Source: Prauserella salsuginis (GTDB taxonomy: Bacteria > Actinomycetota > Actinomycetes > Mycobacteriales > Pseudonocardiaceae). From it: DNA of 64,000 nt. Below are positions 46,146 to 55,543 of the stretch, one piece after another. The stretch spans positions 1-64,000 of the forward strand of contig NZ_JANBBF010000012.1 of the NCBI RefSeq assembly GCF_024648885.1, given 5' to 3'. The position numbers and the translations under genes are program-made. How positions within the stretch are numbered: the first letter of the stretch is position 1; each line of letters begins with the position of its first letter. A model generated the notes under the pieces. The model saw only the letters and a list, made by a program, of their open reading frames with translations, ran no database searches and was not told where the DNA came from.

Positions 46146-46921
46146 TCACCACACCGTCCGAATCGGATCGTATCCAGCGTAGGCTCTTCGGTCAGGTCGA
46201 GACTGAACGGATACGAACCACAGAGGTGCCGCGGCACGATCCGTCCATACTGGAGACGTGGGCCGATCTGCCGGGCCTGACGGCGCTCGTGGCCGATGCT
46301 CTGGACGAACTCGGCGCCGGCGCCGTGCTCGGTACCAGAGCTGTCGCTCCGCTGGCACCCAACATGCGGGTGTGCGGACCGGCCGTCACGCTGCGCTATG
46401 TCGGGGTGCAGGGCGAGCCCGGTATCCACCGGGCCGCGGGCGCGAGCGTCCTCGCTGGAGATCGAGACTTGTACGCTGTCGCGAGCCCCGGTGACGTCGC
46501 CGTGGTGGACTGCGGGGGAGTGACCTCCGCCGTCATGGGTGGCCTGTCCGCTCAATGGGCGTTGACCGCGGGAGTTGCCGGCTGTGTGGTGGACGGCGCG
46601 GTCAGGGATGCCACCGCGATCGTCGACTCCGGACTGCCCGTCTGGAGCCGGCACCGAACCCCGCTGGCAGCGCGTCACCGCGTGGAGGCGATCGCGCTCA
46701 ACGACGTCGTCAACATCGGTGGGCGACCGGTCAGGCCGGGTGATCACATCGTGGGCGACCTCGATGGGATCTGCATCATCCCCCACCAGCTCGTGCCGAC
46801 CGTGGCCGAGCGGTGTCTGACGGCGCACGACCGCGAGGAACGCCTCATGGCGACCATCGCCGACGCGACCGACCTCGACGAGCTCGTGCGGGCCACGCGC
46901 TCGACTCGAGTTGCGGACTGA
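46142..46921 (+). CDS. RraA-family aldolase (HMG/CHA aldolase-like)
   Basis: This 259-residue protein of the RraA/DlpA fold has VRVCGPAVTL-like (here MRVCGPAVTLRYV), GDVAVVDCGGVTSAVMGGLSAQWALTAGVAGCVVDGAVRD with the Asp/Arg active-site set, and RPGDHIVGDLDGICIIP. Catabolic members are divalent-metal aldolases that split 4-hydroxy-2-oxo acids such as 4-hydroxy-4-methyl-2-oxoglutarate or 4-carboxy-4-hydroxy-2-oxoadipate, releasing pyruvate. TTG 46142 overlaps the LeuD stop and follows GGGGGTG. In this operon it would act after isomerisation and before keto-acid decarboxylation. Confidence 0.85.
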   Translation: MITTPSESDRIQRRLFGQVETERIRTTEVPRHDPSILETWADLPGLTALVADALDELGAGAVLGTRAVAPLAPNMRVCGPAVTLRYVGVQGEPGIHRAAGASVLAGDRDLYAVASPGDVAVVDCGGVTSAVMGGLSAQWALTAGVAGCVVDGAVRDATAIVDSGLPVWSRHRTPLAARHRVEAIALNDVVNIGGRPVRPGDHIVGDLDGICIIPHQLVPTVAERCLTAHDREERLMATIADATDLDELVRATRSTRVAD

Positions 46922-46934
46922 TCCGGGAGGACTC

Positions 46935-49900
46935 ATGAGCTTCTCGCTCGACGATCGATACACGCTCCGAGAGGGCACGGCCTATCTCACCGGAATCCAA
47001 GCGCTGGTCCGGCTCGTGCGTGACAACGCGCTGGCCGACCGGCGGCGCGGAATGCGGACCGGCTCGCTTGTGTCCGGCTACGAGGGATCTCCGCTGGCAG
47101 GGTATGACATGGAGCTGTCCCGGAGAGCCGATCTTTTCGCCGATCTCGATCACGTCCATCTCCCTGGCGTGAACGAGGAGTTGGCGGCCACCTCTGTGAT
47201 GGGCTCGCAGCTGGCGGACCAGGCCGGCGATCTGCAGGTGGACGGCGTGACCGGGTACTGGTACGGCAAGACACCCGGCCTCGACCGGGCCTCCGACGCG
47301 TTGCGCCATGCGAACCTCATCGGCACCCATCCCCGGGGCGGTGCCGTGGCGCTGGTCGGTGACGATCCGGCCGGCAAGTCCTCGTCGTTGCCGGGCAGTT
47401 CCGAACTCGCGCTGGCCGACCTGCAGATGCCGACTCTCTATCCGGCCGACGCAGAGGACGTGCTCGGCCTGGGCAGACACGCCGTCGAAATGTCGCGCCA
47501 CACCGGACTGTGGTCGGCGATGAAGATCACCACCGCAGTGGCTGACGGCGCGTGCACAGCCAGTCTGCCGGGGGAAGGCACATCGACGAGACCCACCGTG
47601 CTGTCGGCCGGTGACCGACACCGGCCCGACGCGATGCTAGGCGGCTCCAACCTGGTCACCCTCGAGCGGAGTCAAGTCTCGCAACGACTGCCGCGGGCGC
47701 TCGAGTACGCCTCGGCCCATAACCTCAACCGGATGCTGGCACACACCTCCGATGACCGCGTCGGTCTGGTCTGCGCCGGCAAGACCTACCTGGACGTTCG
47801 CGACGCTCTGGATCGCCTCGGGCTCAGTCAGGAAGAGTTGGAAAAGCGAGGCATCCGGCTGCTGCACCTCGCCATGATCTGGCCGTTGGACCACGCCGAG
47901 ATCCGGGAGTTCGCGCGGGGACTCCAGGAGATCGTCGTGGTCGAAGAGAAGCGACCCTTCCTGGAGGACGCCATTCGCAACGTGCTCTACGGCGTCCCGG
48001 ATGCTCCGCGGGTGCTCGGCAAGGTTGACGATCGCGGCCGCGAGTTGGTGAGCCCGGTGGGCGAGCTGGATGCCGATCAGGTCGCGACGGCACTCGCACG
48101 CCGGCTCGGGGACGTTCACGGCATCGAGTCCGCGTTGGAGTGGAGAGAGAAACGACCGCGGACCCGTACCGCCTTGCCGTTGCTCGCCCGCACGCCGTAC
48201 TTCTGCTCAGGGTGCCCGCACAACAGCTCCACCAAGGTCCCCGAGGACACGATCGTCGGCGGCGGCATCGGGTGCCATGCCATGGTGCTGTTCACCGACG
48301 ACAAGCAAACGGGACAAGTTCTCGGGCTGACCCAGATGGGCGGTGAGGGGAGCCAATGGCTGGGGATCGCTCCGTTCGTCGCCCACAACCACTTCGTCCA
48401 AAACATCGGCGACGGGACATTCACCCACTCCGGCAGCCTCGCCCTGCGCGCGGCGGTCGCTTCGGGCGCCAACATCACGTACAAGCTTTTGTACAACGCG
48501 ACGGTTGCGATGACCGGTGGTCAAGATCCGGTCGGTGAACTGTCGTTGTCGCGCTTGACGCGGCTTTTGCTGGCCGAGGGAGTGAGCAAGGTCGTCGTGA
48601 CCTCCGAGGATCCGCGACGTGCTCGGCGACAAGGTTTGCCGTCGGCCGTGGAAGTCCGTGATCGCGACGACGTAGTCCACATCCAGCAGGAGCTGTCGGC
48701 GGTGCCTGGTGTGACCGTGCTCATCCACGATCAAGAGTGCGCGGCGGAGACGCGGCGTAAGCGCAAGCGCGGTCTCGCCGAGACGCCACGGACGCGAGTC
48801 ATGATCAACGAACGGATCTGTGAGGGCTGTGGCGACTGCGGTGAGAAGTCGAACTGCATGTCGGTACGCCCAGTGGAGACCGAATTTGGCCGCAAGACGC
48901 GTATCCATCAATCGTCGTGCAACCTCGACTATTCGTGCATGAAGGGAGACTGCCCCTCCTTCGTGACCATCACCGTGGGCAAGGAGAAGCCGAAGCGGAC
49001 CCGGGCGGCCGACATTACCGCGGAGATCCTGACCGAGCCCGAAGAACCGGCACAGGTCGACACCACCGACTACAACCTGCGGATCACCGGAATCGGTGGG
49101 ACCGGAGTGGTAACCATCGCGCAGATCATCGCCACAGCGGCCGTGATCGATGGACGGGACGTCCGCTGCCTGGACCAAACCGGGCTGGCGCAGAAGGGCG
49201 GCGCCGTCGTATCCGACATCCGCATCACCCACCGCGAGGTCGCCTCGAAGATCCCGGAGTCGGAATGCGATCTCTATCTGGTCTGCGACAGTCTGGTCGG
49301 CACCGACCCCACGAATCTTAAAGGCGCCGACCCCGGGCGTACCACCGTGGTGGCTTCAACCGCGGAAGTGCCCACCGGACAGATGGTGGTCGACACCGGG
49401 ATCCGTTTCCCGAGCGCCGGTCTGGTTAGCGACTCCTTGGAGTCGGTCGCACGACGGAAACTGGAGGTGGATGCCGCGAAACTCGCCGAGTCGCTGTTCG
49501 GCCACGAGCAGTACGCCAATATGTTGCTCGTCGGCGTCGCGTGGCAACTCGGCCGACTCCCCGTCAGCGCGAAGGCGATGGAACACGCCATCTCACTCAA
49601 CGGTGCGGCGGCCGAGACCAATATCCAGGCGTTCCGGCGGGGGCGCCAGTTGGTCTGCGATCCCGCGTCGGTCGAGAGTTCGATACGGCCACAGCGTGTG
49701 TCGCAGCCCCTTGAACTCCCGGACGTGAGCGACGTCGTCGCACTGGCCGGAGCAGCTCCCGGGACGGAACTGGCTCGGCTGCTCAATGTACGGGTGCCTG
49801 ACCTCGCCGACTACGCAGATACTGGTTACGCCCGCGTCTACGCGAACTTCGTCGCGCGGGTCCGAGAGCGCGAAAATGCCGCCGTCCCGGGATCGACTGC

Positions 49901-50420
49901 GGTTGCCGAGGCCGTGGCACGGAATCTCTACAAACTGATGGCCTACAAGGACGAATACGAGATCGCCCGCCTCGTCCTCCGATCCCACCTCGACGAGACG
50001 GTAGCCCAGGAGTTCGGCGCGGATGCCCGCTATCAGGTGCAGCTGCATCCGCCGATGCTGCGCGCGATGGGCATGAGCAGGAAGATCGGCTTCGGTGCCA
50101 GGTCGCGATCGATCTTCACGCTGTTGCGGAATGCGCGTCGCCTGCGCGGCACGGGGTTCGACATCTTCGGACGGCATCCGGTGCGACGTATGGAGCGTGA
50201 GCTCATCACCGAGTACCGCGCGGCGATCGACGACGCCCTTCAGTACCTGACCCCGGACAGCCTGACCACGGTCGTCGAACTGGCCGAGCTTCCCGATCAA
50301 ATCCGTGGTTATGAGCAGATAAAGATCGACAACGTCGCCGCCTACCGCAGCGCGCTCGCACAGGCTCAGGCCGACCTCGAGAGTATCTCTAAGCCCAGCT
50401 CTGCCTCCAACGCTCGTTGA
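46935..50420 (+). CDS. Indolepyruvate:ferredoxin oxidoreductase, fused single-chain type
   Basis: This 1161-residue enzyme decarboxylates aryl- or branched 2-oxo acids to acyl-CoA with TPP and iron-sulfur clusters. Order: pyrimidine-type domain (about 1-400), TPP-binding domain with GGGIGCHAM and IGDGTFTHSG (about 430-600), a cysteine region ICEGCGDCGEKSNC with DYSCMKGDCPS (about 635-690), and the gamma domain TGIGGTGVVTIAQIIATAA (about 718-900) with a C-terminal extension. ATG 46935 has GGGAGG. These fused enzymes work in aerobes in aromatic amino-acid or phenylacetate catabolism. No ferredoxin is adjacent. Here it would take the keto acid released by the aldolase. Confidence 0.93.
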   Translation: MSFSLDDRYTLREGTAYLTGIQALVRLVRDNALADRRRGMRTGSLVSGYEGSPLAGYDMELSRRADLFADLDHVHLPGVNEELAATSVMGSQLADQAGDLQVDGVTGYWYGKTPGLDRASDALRHANLIGTHPRGGAVALVGDDPAGKSSSLPGSSELALADLQMPTLYPADAEDVLGLGRHAVEMSRHTGLWSAMKITTAVADGACTASLPGEGTSTRPTVLSAGDRHRPDAMLGGSNLVTLERSQVSQRLPRALEYASAHNLNRMLAHTSDDRVGLVCAGKTYLDVRDALDRLGLSQEELEKRGIRLLHLAMIWPLDHAEIREFARGLQEIVVVEEKRPFLEDAIRNVLYGVPDAPRVLGKVDDRGRELVSPVGELDADQVATALARRLGDVHGIESALEWREKRPRTRTALPLLARTPYFCSGCPHNSSTKVPEDTIVGGGIGCHAMVLFTDDKQTGQVLGLTQMGGEGSQWLGIAPFVAHNHFVQNIGDGTFTHSGSLALRAAVASGANITYKLLYNATVAMTGGQDPVGELSLSRLTRLLLAEGVSKVVVTSEDPRRARRQGLPSAVEVRDRDDVVHIQQELSAVPGVTVLIHDQECAAETRRKRKRGLAETPRTRVMINERICEGCGDCGEKSNCMSVRPVETEFGRKTRIHQSSCNLDYSCMKGDCPSFVTITVGKEKPKRTRAADITAEILTEPEEPAQVDTTDYNLRITGIGGTGVVTIAQIIATAAVIDGRDVRCLDQTGLAQKGGAVVSDIRITHREVASKIPESECDLYLVCDSLVGTDPTNLKGADPGRTTVVASTAEVPTGQMVVDTGIRFPSAGLVSDSLESVARRKLEVDAAKLAESLFGHEQYANMLLVGVAWQLGRLPVSAKAMEHAISLNGAAAETNIQAFRRGRQLVCDPASVESSIRPQRVSQPLELPDVSDVVALAGAAPGTELARLLNVRVPDLADYADTGYARVYANFVARVRERENAAVPGSTAVAEAVARNLYKLMAYKDEYEIARLVLRSHLDETVAQEFGADARYQVQLHPPMLRAMGMSRKIGFGARSRSIFTLLRNARRLRGTGFDIFGRHPVRRMERELITEYRAAIDDALQYLTPDSLTTVVELAELPDQIRGYEQIKIDNVAAYRSALAQAQADLESISKPSSASNAR

Positions 50421-50460
50421 TCCAGGCGGCAGGGAACCCTTCGTCCCTACGGAGACCATC

Positions 50461-51864
50461 ATGTCCAGAAAACAGACTGGTCGCGGCGACGAGCTATCGG
50501 ACACGCCCGGCCGCAACGGCGGTCACGGGGACGCGGAGTCTTCGCTCGAGCCGACGGAGCCGAAGCACGGCATGACGATCGCGGGCCTTCCCGTCGTGCA
50601 TTTCGCAATGGCCTTGAGCGTCGTCCTGCTTGCGGCCATCACCGACACCCTTCCCAACACCCTGGTAAGCGGTTTCGCCGCGTCCATGGTCGTGTCTGGA
50701 TTGTTGATGTGGCTGGGGCAGCGTGTTCCTGTCTTGCGGGACTTCGGTCTGCCGATCATCCTGTGTCTGTTCGTACCGGCGACCTTGGTCTATTTCGATG
50801 TCATGCCCGCCAGCGTCACGGCGCTGTTCGACTCCTTCGTCGAGGAGCAGGGCGCGATGGACTTCATCCTCGTCGCGATCATCGTGGGCGCGATCTTGGG
50901 TATGCCTCGGCGTCTGATCCTGAAGGCCGGCATTCGCTTCGTGGTTCCGGTCATCGGCACTATCGCCGGTGTGTTCACCGTGATCGGCATGGTCGGCGCT
51001 GTGATTGGCTACGGGTTCGGCAAAGCGGTGCTTCTTGTCGCGGCTCCCGTGATGGCCGGCGGGCTCCCGATCGGGGCTATCCCGATGAGCGAAATGTATG
51101 CCGACAGCACGGGCGGCGATGCGGACGCGTTCTTCCCGGGGCTGGTATCGGCACTGTTGGTCGCCAACGTCGTGTGCATCATCGCCGCTTCCGTGCTGAA
51201 CGGCCTGGGCAAAGGCAGGCGTCGCACCTTTGTCGGGTTCAGCGGGAATGGCAAACTGCTTCGCGTCACGGGGACGCGCGAGGATCTCGAGCAACCGGAC
51301 GTGGCTACCAGTGCGAAGTTTCCCGCTTTGTGCCAGGGCTTACTGCTTTCCGGAGTCGTGTTCGTGGTGGCGACCATGCTCTCTTCCATGGTCCCGGCCG
51401 TTCACACCTATGCCTGGATGGTCTTCGTGGCCGTGGCAATCAAGCTTCTCGGACTGCTCCCTGCCAACCTGGAACAGGCCAGTACCCAATGGGGTGACTG
51501 GGTGTGCGGAGGTCTCATTCCTGCCTTCCTGGTGGCCATGTCCGTAAGCAAGATCGACATCGCGCAGGTCATCGATTCTTTCGACGATCCTCGATTCATC
51601 GCGCTCATCCTGGCGTCTGTGCTGGTTTCCGGGCTGGTCGCCGGGGCGTTGGGGTGGCTGCTGAAACTCTACTTCGTCGAATCGGCTATCGTGCCGGGGC
51701 TCGTGATGGCGGACACCGGCGGATCCGGCGACGTGGCCGTACTTTCAGCCGGAGAACGGATGAATCTGCTTCCCTTTGCGACGATCGCTACCAGGTTCGG
51801 CGGAGCACTCACGCTCGTGCTCACCTCGTCGTTGGTGCCAGTACTCGGCGGAGCCCTGGCGTAA
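50461..51864 (+). CDS. 2-hydroxycarboxylate transporter family symporter (second copy)
   Basis: This 467-residue membrane protein is similar along its length to the carrier at 40671: GLLMWLGQRVPVLRDFG, GAILGMPRRLILKAG, MAGGLPIGAIPMSEMYAD and VPGLVMADTGGSGDVAVLSAGERMNLLPFA. A charged N-terminus of about 35 residues precedes about eleven hydrophobic segments. The GGLPIGAIPMS and GGSGDV motifs are the paired re-entrant loops of the 2HCT family. It closes the GntR-controlled operon, so it should import the acid consumed by the LeuCD-like isomerase. Confidence 0.92.
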   Translation: MSRKQTGRGDELSDTPGRNGGHGDAESSLEPTEPKHGMTIAGLPVVHFAMALSVVLLAAITDTLPNTLVSGFAASMVVSGLLMWLGQRVPVLRDFGLPIILCLFVPATLVYFDVMPASVTALFDSFVEEQGAMDFILVAIIVGAILGMPRRLILKAGIRFVVPVIGTIAGVFTVIGMVGAVIGYGFGKAVLLVAAPVMAGGLPIGAIPMSEMYADSTGGDADAFFPGLVSALLVANVVCIIAASVLNGLGKGRRRTFVGFSGNGKLLRVTGTREDLEQPDVATSAKFPALCQGLLLSGVVFVVATMLSSMVPAVHTYAWMVFVAVAIKLLGLLPANLEQASTQWGDWVCGGLIPAFLVAMSVSKIDIAQVIDSFDDPRFIALILASVLVSGLVAGALGWLLKLYFVESAIVPGLVMADTGGSGDVAVLSAGERMNLLPFATIATRFGGALTLVLTSSLVPVLGGALA

Positions 51865-51894
51865 CGAGTCATGTCTTCGGTCCTAGCTTGAGTT

Positions 51895-52262
51895 CTAACC
51901 TGTTCGGCGTGGTCGGGGTGATCTCGACTTGGCTTTGGGGTGTCGTTGAGGTTGTGACGCGCACGTCATGACGGGTGGCTGGCCCATCATTGCGACGGTC
52001 GGTTGGCCGTGCCGTCCCGGTCCGGGCCGTGTTGATTTCGGTGCGCTGCGGGACAGGCGGCCTTTGCGCGGAGGTGCCGAAACTCCGTGACGAACCCGAG
52101 CAGGGGCGAGGCGATCTGGTTGCGCAGGTTTCCAGGGGCGCCGTAGATCGGCGGCCAGTCGGTGGGCGAGGCGGAGTTGGGTGTAGGCGGCCAGGATCAG
52201 CCAACCCCACCGGTCGGCCTGTTCGGGTGTGCGTAGCTTCGGGCAGGTCCACCCGAAGTAAG
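51895..52262 (-). pseudogene. Transposase C-terminal remnant
   Basis: The minus strand reads TCPKLRTPEQADRWGWLILAAYTQLRLAHRLAADLRRPWKPAQPDRLAPARVRHGV, followed after frame changes by RPGPGR and RPATRHDV pieces. This is the C-terminal end of an actinobacterial transposase type ending in LTPARVRRGF...PSRPGPGRPPGSKN. No N-terminal part is present. Confidence 0.7.
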
Positions 52263-53430
52263 AACTGACGTGTAGCGGAGGCTAGCTCTAACCCAACTTC
52301 GGGGAGTGCCAAAAGCGCCATGTACTTATGCGAAGTAACGGACGCAACACCGGAACCCCACGCGGTCTCGCCAGCTGACGCGTCAGCGACCCGTTGAAAC
52401 ACGCCTCGACCGGCGACGACGTGTCGGTGTCCTACACAGCTGCGAAAGTGAATAACGGCTCGTCGTTGCCTGGTAGGCGAACTTGGAGTTCGTACTCGGC
52501 GAGGTCGGTGTGTCGGTCAAGACGGCGCGCCGCGTTACGGAGAAGACGATGTAGTTGGCCTGGATCGTCGGTGTCTGCCTCTGCCATGAACGACCGGACT
52601 TTGCCTGCCGAGATGGATCAGCCGCAGCGCGAACAGCGGTTCCCAGGCCATGCGCGTTCCTCCGAGTCGGGGGCCTCGTCGACAGGCTGAGACTTCTGCG
52701 GAGAGAGGAGGACCGCGCGGCGCCCGCGGCTGGCTTCGACGAGGTGCCACTGTCGCAGGATCGGTTCGCCGTACCTGCGGAAACGTGGTGCTCACGTTGG
52801 ATCTGCTTCTGTGTGGGGGCGGGATCACCCGGCCGGAGGCGACCGTCGAGGACCGAGCGCCGGATCTTGGCCGCGATCTGCTCGTAAGGTGCTTCGGGGT
52901 AGTCCTTGGCCCGCTCGACTCGATCGAGTGAAGGCATGGACGGGCATGCGGGTGGCGAGCGAGGTCGCCGCGCGTTGGTCGGATTCGGAGACCCACGCAG
53001 AGTAGACGCGCGTCGAGGGCGAGCTGGGACGCCATGCGGTCGGCGATGGAAACCCACGATGCGGTTCGACCACGCGTCCTTGACCCGCGTACAGGTAGAC
53101 CGTGCCATCGCCTGCGTGGTGCTCACGGGGATACGGCTTGGGCACAGCAACATCCTTCCCTGCCTGCCCACCAGCAAGCGATCTCAAATGTCACACATCC
53201 CTTCATCAGCCCCCGGCCTCGTACGCCGCGACGGACAGGCCGAGGGCCTCACGCGGGTTCGTGCTGGCTGAACGGGCCGGGGGGCTTACCGATCGAAGGG
53301 GTCGCTGAATTGATGTGGCCTGCGAGAACGGACACATATGTCAGCGTTGACATGCGGGTGGTGACGGGGGTCACGGTGGGCTCGTATTGTTGATAACCTG
53401 AGTCATTCCGCCCGTTAGCGGAGGTTGTCG
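52263..53430 (+). other. Debris region between the 2HCT operon and the AraC gene
   Basis: About 1.2 kb holds only broken pieces: the regulator remnant listed separately and short frames without start signals. AAGTACATGG and other AT-richer patches occur near 52320. The last 30 bases carry the ribosome site of the AraC-type gene. I see no intact gene. Confidence 0.5.
52690..53165 (-). pseudogene. Frameshifted GntR-type regulator remnant
   Basis: The minus strand gives YEQIAAKIRRSVLDGRLRPGDPAPTQKQIQREHHVSAGTANR, then one frame over ILRQWHLVEASRGRRAVLLSPQ: a winged-helix domain of the short GntR type found on actinomycete plasmids. Upstream sequence (TVYLYAGQGRVVEPHRG, TRVYSAWVSESDQRAATSLATRMP) reads protein-like in yet other frames. 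It is inactive. Confidence 0.6.
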
Positions 53431-54420
53431 ATGGAGCAGTCGAGGCTGGAGCCGGTCGCGGTCAGGTGCACCGCGACCGACGACGCCCAGCGTCTTGGCG
53501 CGTCCGTTTACTTCCCTCACCGCCTGGAGGTGCTGGGAGATTCGCGGCCGTTCGACATGCGGTTGAAGGCCGTGTCGTACGGGCCGGTGACTGTGGGCAT
53601 GCTCAGCTACAGCGATCCCGTTCACATCGAGACCGACGACATGGAGACCGCGTACGAGGTCAACATACCGTTGGCGGGCTCGGTGGAGTGCTGGTCAGGT
53701 TCCGACCAGGTCGTGGCGTCGCCACAGCGGGCGGTGCTGTTCCGCCCGTACGGCGTGACATCGATGCGGGGGTTCGGGCAGGAGAAACCCCTGCTCGGTG
53801 TGAAAGTGGATCGCTCGGCGCTCGAGGCGCAGTTGAGTGACCTCGTCGGGTCGAAGGTGAGTGGCCCGATCAGTTTGTCCTCGGCGCTGGACCTCACGGC
53901 GGGGCGCGGTCGCGAGTGGTGGGCGGTTGCACGGTCGGTGACGGACCTGTTCTCCGCCGTCGACGACGGCGCTGCGCTACTCAACAACGCCCTGGTCATG
54001 CGGCCGCTGATGCAGAGCCTGCTCACCGGTCTCCTGTTCGCCGCCGAGCATCCCCACCTCGCGCACGTCCTCGAGCCACCGTCGGCAGCGGTGCCCGCCG
54101 TGGTTCGGTGCGCCCAGGATTTCATCGAGGACCACGCTGACGAGGCTCTGACCGTGTCCGACATCGCCTCGCAGGTGGGGATGAGCATCCGGGGATTGCA
54201 GGTCAGCTTCCAACGGCACCTGCAGACGACACCGATGGAGTACCTGCGCGATGTCCGACTGCGGCACGCGCACGCTGAACTGATCACCGCCGATCCGGAC
54301 CGCACGACCATCGCCGAGATCGCGTACCGCTGGGGCTTCGGGCACCTCGGGCGGTTCGCCGCGCATCATCGCGCCACCTACGGAACCACTCCATCCGAGG
54401 CACTCGGCTCAGCCCTCTGA
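53431..54420 (+). CDS. AraC-family regulator (AraC-binding-like domain)
   Basis: This 329-residue activator-type protein has an N-terminal sensor (about 15-200) of the type in aromatic-degradation regulators (PHRLEVLGDSRPFDMRLKAVSYGPVTVGMLSY). The C-terminal double helix-turn-helix (about 225-325) contains LTVSDIASQVGMSIRGLQVSFQRHLQTTPMEYLRDVRLRHAHAEL and TIAEIAYRWGFGHLGRFAAHHRATYGTTPSEAL. ATG 53431 has GGAGG six bases upstream. It stands before the catabolic genes and probably activates them with an aromatic inducer. Confidence 0.9.
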   Translation: MEQSRLEPVAVRCTATDDAQRLGASVYFPHRLEVLGDSRPFDMRLKAVSYGPVTVGMLSYSDPVHIETDDMETAYEVNIPLAGSVECWSGSDQVVASPQRAVLFRPYGVTSMRGFGQEKPLLGVKVDRSALEAQLSDLVGSKVSGPISLSSALDLTAGRGREWWAVARSVTDLFSAVDDGAALLNNALVMRPLMQSLLTGLLFAAEHPHLAHVLEPPSAAVPAVVRCAQDFIEDHADEALTVSDIASQVGMSIRGLQVSFQRHLQTTPMEYLRDVRLRHAHAELITADPDRTTIAEIAYRWGFGHLGRFAAHHRATYGTTPSEALGSAL

Positions 54421-54578
54421 CCTGCGGCATCGCGGCCATGCGCTTCCTGGATAGCAGCCGTGCGTTTCCCGGCTCGGTCGCAACGTGACCTGCGACATAC
54501 GTTCGGTGTTGCGCCGACGGCAGCACGACTGGTTCAGCCGCTCAGTCGAACTGGACCCACCGTCTTCGCATGTGACAA

Positions 54579-54589
54579 CAACGTCGTTG
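54579..54589. promoter_or_regulatory. CAACGTCGTTG palindrome before the IclR gene
   Basis: This 11-base perfect palindrome is 22 bases before the IclR-type start. A one-mismatch copy (AAACGTCGTTG) lies at 58879-58889 before the P450 gene, which makes it a candidate operator shared by the aromatic cluster. Confidence 0.5.
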
Positions 54590-54611
54590 GATCCCAGGAA
54601 AGGACAGCCGG

Positions 54612-55427
54612 ATGTTGCAGACTGTCCAGAAGATCGGCCCGGTGCTCGATCTGTTCACCATTGATCGTCCCGAGTGGGGCGTCTCCGAGGTCGCCGAACG
54701 GATCGGTGTTCCCCGTTCCAGCGCGCACGCGCTGCTGTCCAGCTTGGTCGAGACGGGCTTGCTCCAGTGCCGCACGCGCGGTCGCTACCGGATCGGCTGG
54801 CGGATCGTGGAGCTGGGCGAGACGTTGCGCGGAACCGTCGATGTGCGATCCGTTGCCGCACCCGTGCTGCAGGAGCTGGCCGACCGCTTCGGCGAGACCA
54901 GCCACCTTGCCGTCATGGAGCGGTACAAAGTGCTCTACGTCGACAAGATCGTCGGCAACCACGTGATCAATGTGACCGGCGCGCGCATCGGGGCCGCGCT
55001 CGACGCGCACTGCAGTGCGGTGGGCAAGGTTCTGCTCGCGCACCGCGATCCGGAGGAGATCCGTCGCTTCGTCATGGACAAGCCGCTTCGCAGGCTCACG
55101 CCGTCGACGATCACGAACCCGAGGGCTCTCGAGCAGGAGTTGGAGACGGTACGCCGATCAGGTTGTGCGTTCGACCTGGGTGAGGCGGTGCAGGAGGTGC
55201 ACTGCGTGGCAGCGCCGGTTCGCGATGACTTGGGCGCCGTGGTGGCAGCGATCAGCATGACCGTGCCGGCGAGCCGCTTCACTCCGGCGCGCAACGAGAT
55301 CAAGCGCGCCGTGATGGCGGCCGCTTCCGATGCCTCCAAGCGCATGACGGAGGACTTCGGACCGGCGCCGGCCCTCGCAGCCGTCCGCGACAACCCCACC
55401 GCGCTGCCCATCGCCGCCGGAATGTGA
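54612..55427 (+). CDS. IclR-family regulator of the aromatic cluster
   Basis: This 271-residue protein of full IclR length has a winged helix in about 1-65 (KIGPVLDLFTIDRPEWGVSEVAERIGVPRSSAHALLSSLVETGLLQ) and an effector domain about 75-250 with RFGETSHLAVMERYKVLYVDKIVG, HCSAVGKVLLAH and the GCAFDLGEAVQEVHCVAAPV loop. IclR proteins often respond to aromatic acids or keto acids. ATG 54612 has AAAGGA. It precedes the hydratase gene by 116 bases and probably governs the lower pathway. Confidence 0.92.
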   Translation: MLQTVQKIGPVLDLFTIDRPEWGVSEVAERIGVPRSSAHALLSSLVETGLLQCRTRGRYRIGWRIVELGETLRGTVDVRSVAAPVLQELADRFGETSHLAVMERYKVLYVDKIVGNHVINVTGARIGAALDAHCSAVGKVLLAHRDPEEIRRFVMDKPLRRLTPSTITNPRALEQELETVRRSGCAFDLGEAVQEVHCVAAPVRDDLGAVVAAISMTVPASRFTPARNEIKRAVMAAASDASKRMTEDFGPAPALAAVRDNPTALPIAAGM

Positions 55428-55543
55428 GACGAGGAAGCCACCTGGGGCCGGCGGCTCGTCGATCGAGAACCGGATCCACCCCGTCCCATCGGGGAACCGG
55501 CGCTACCGCAAATGAACCACGCAGAAACGCGAGGACCGACTAC

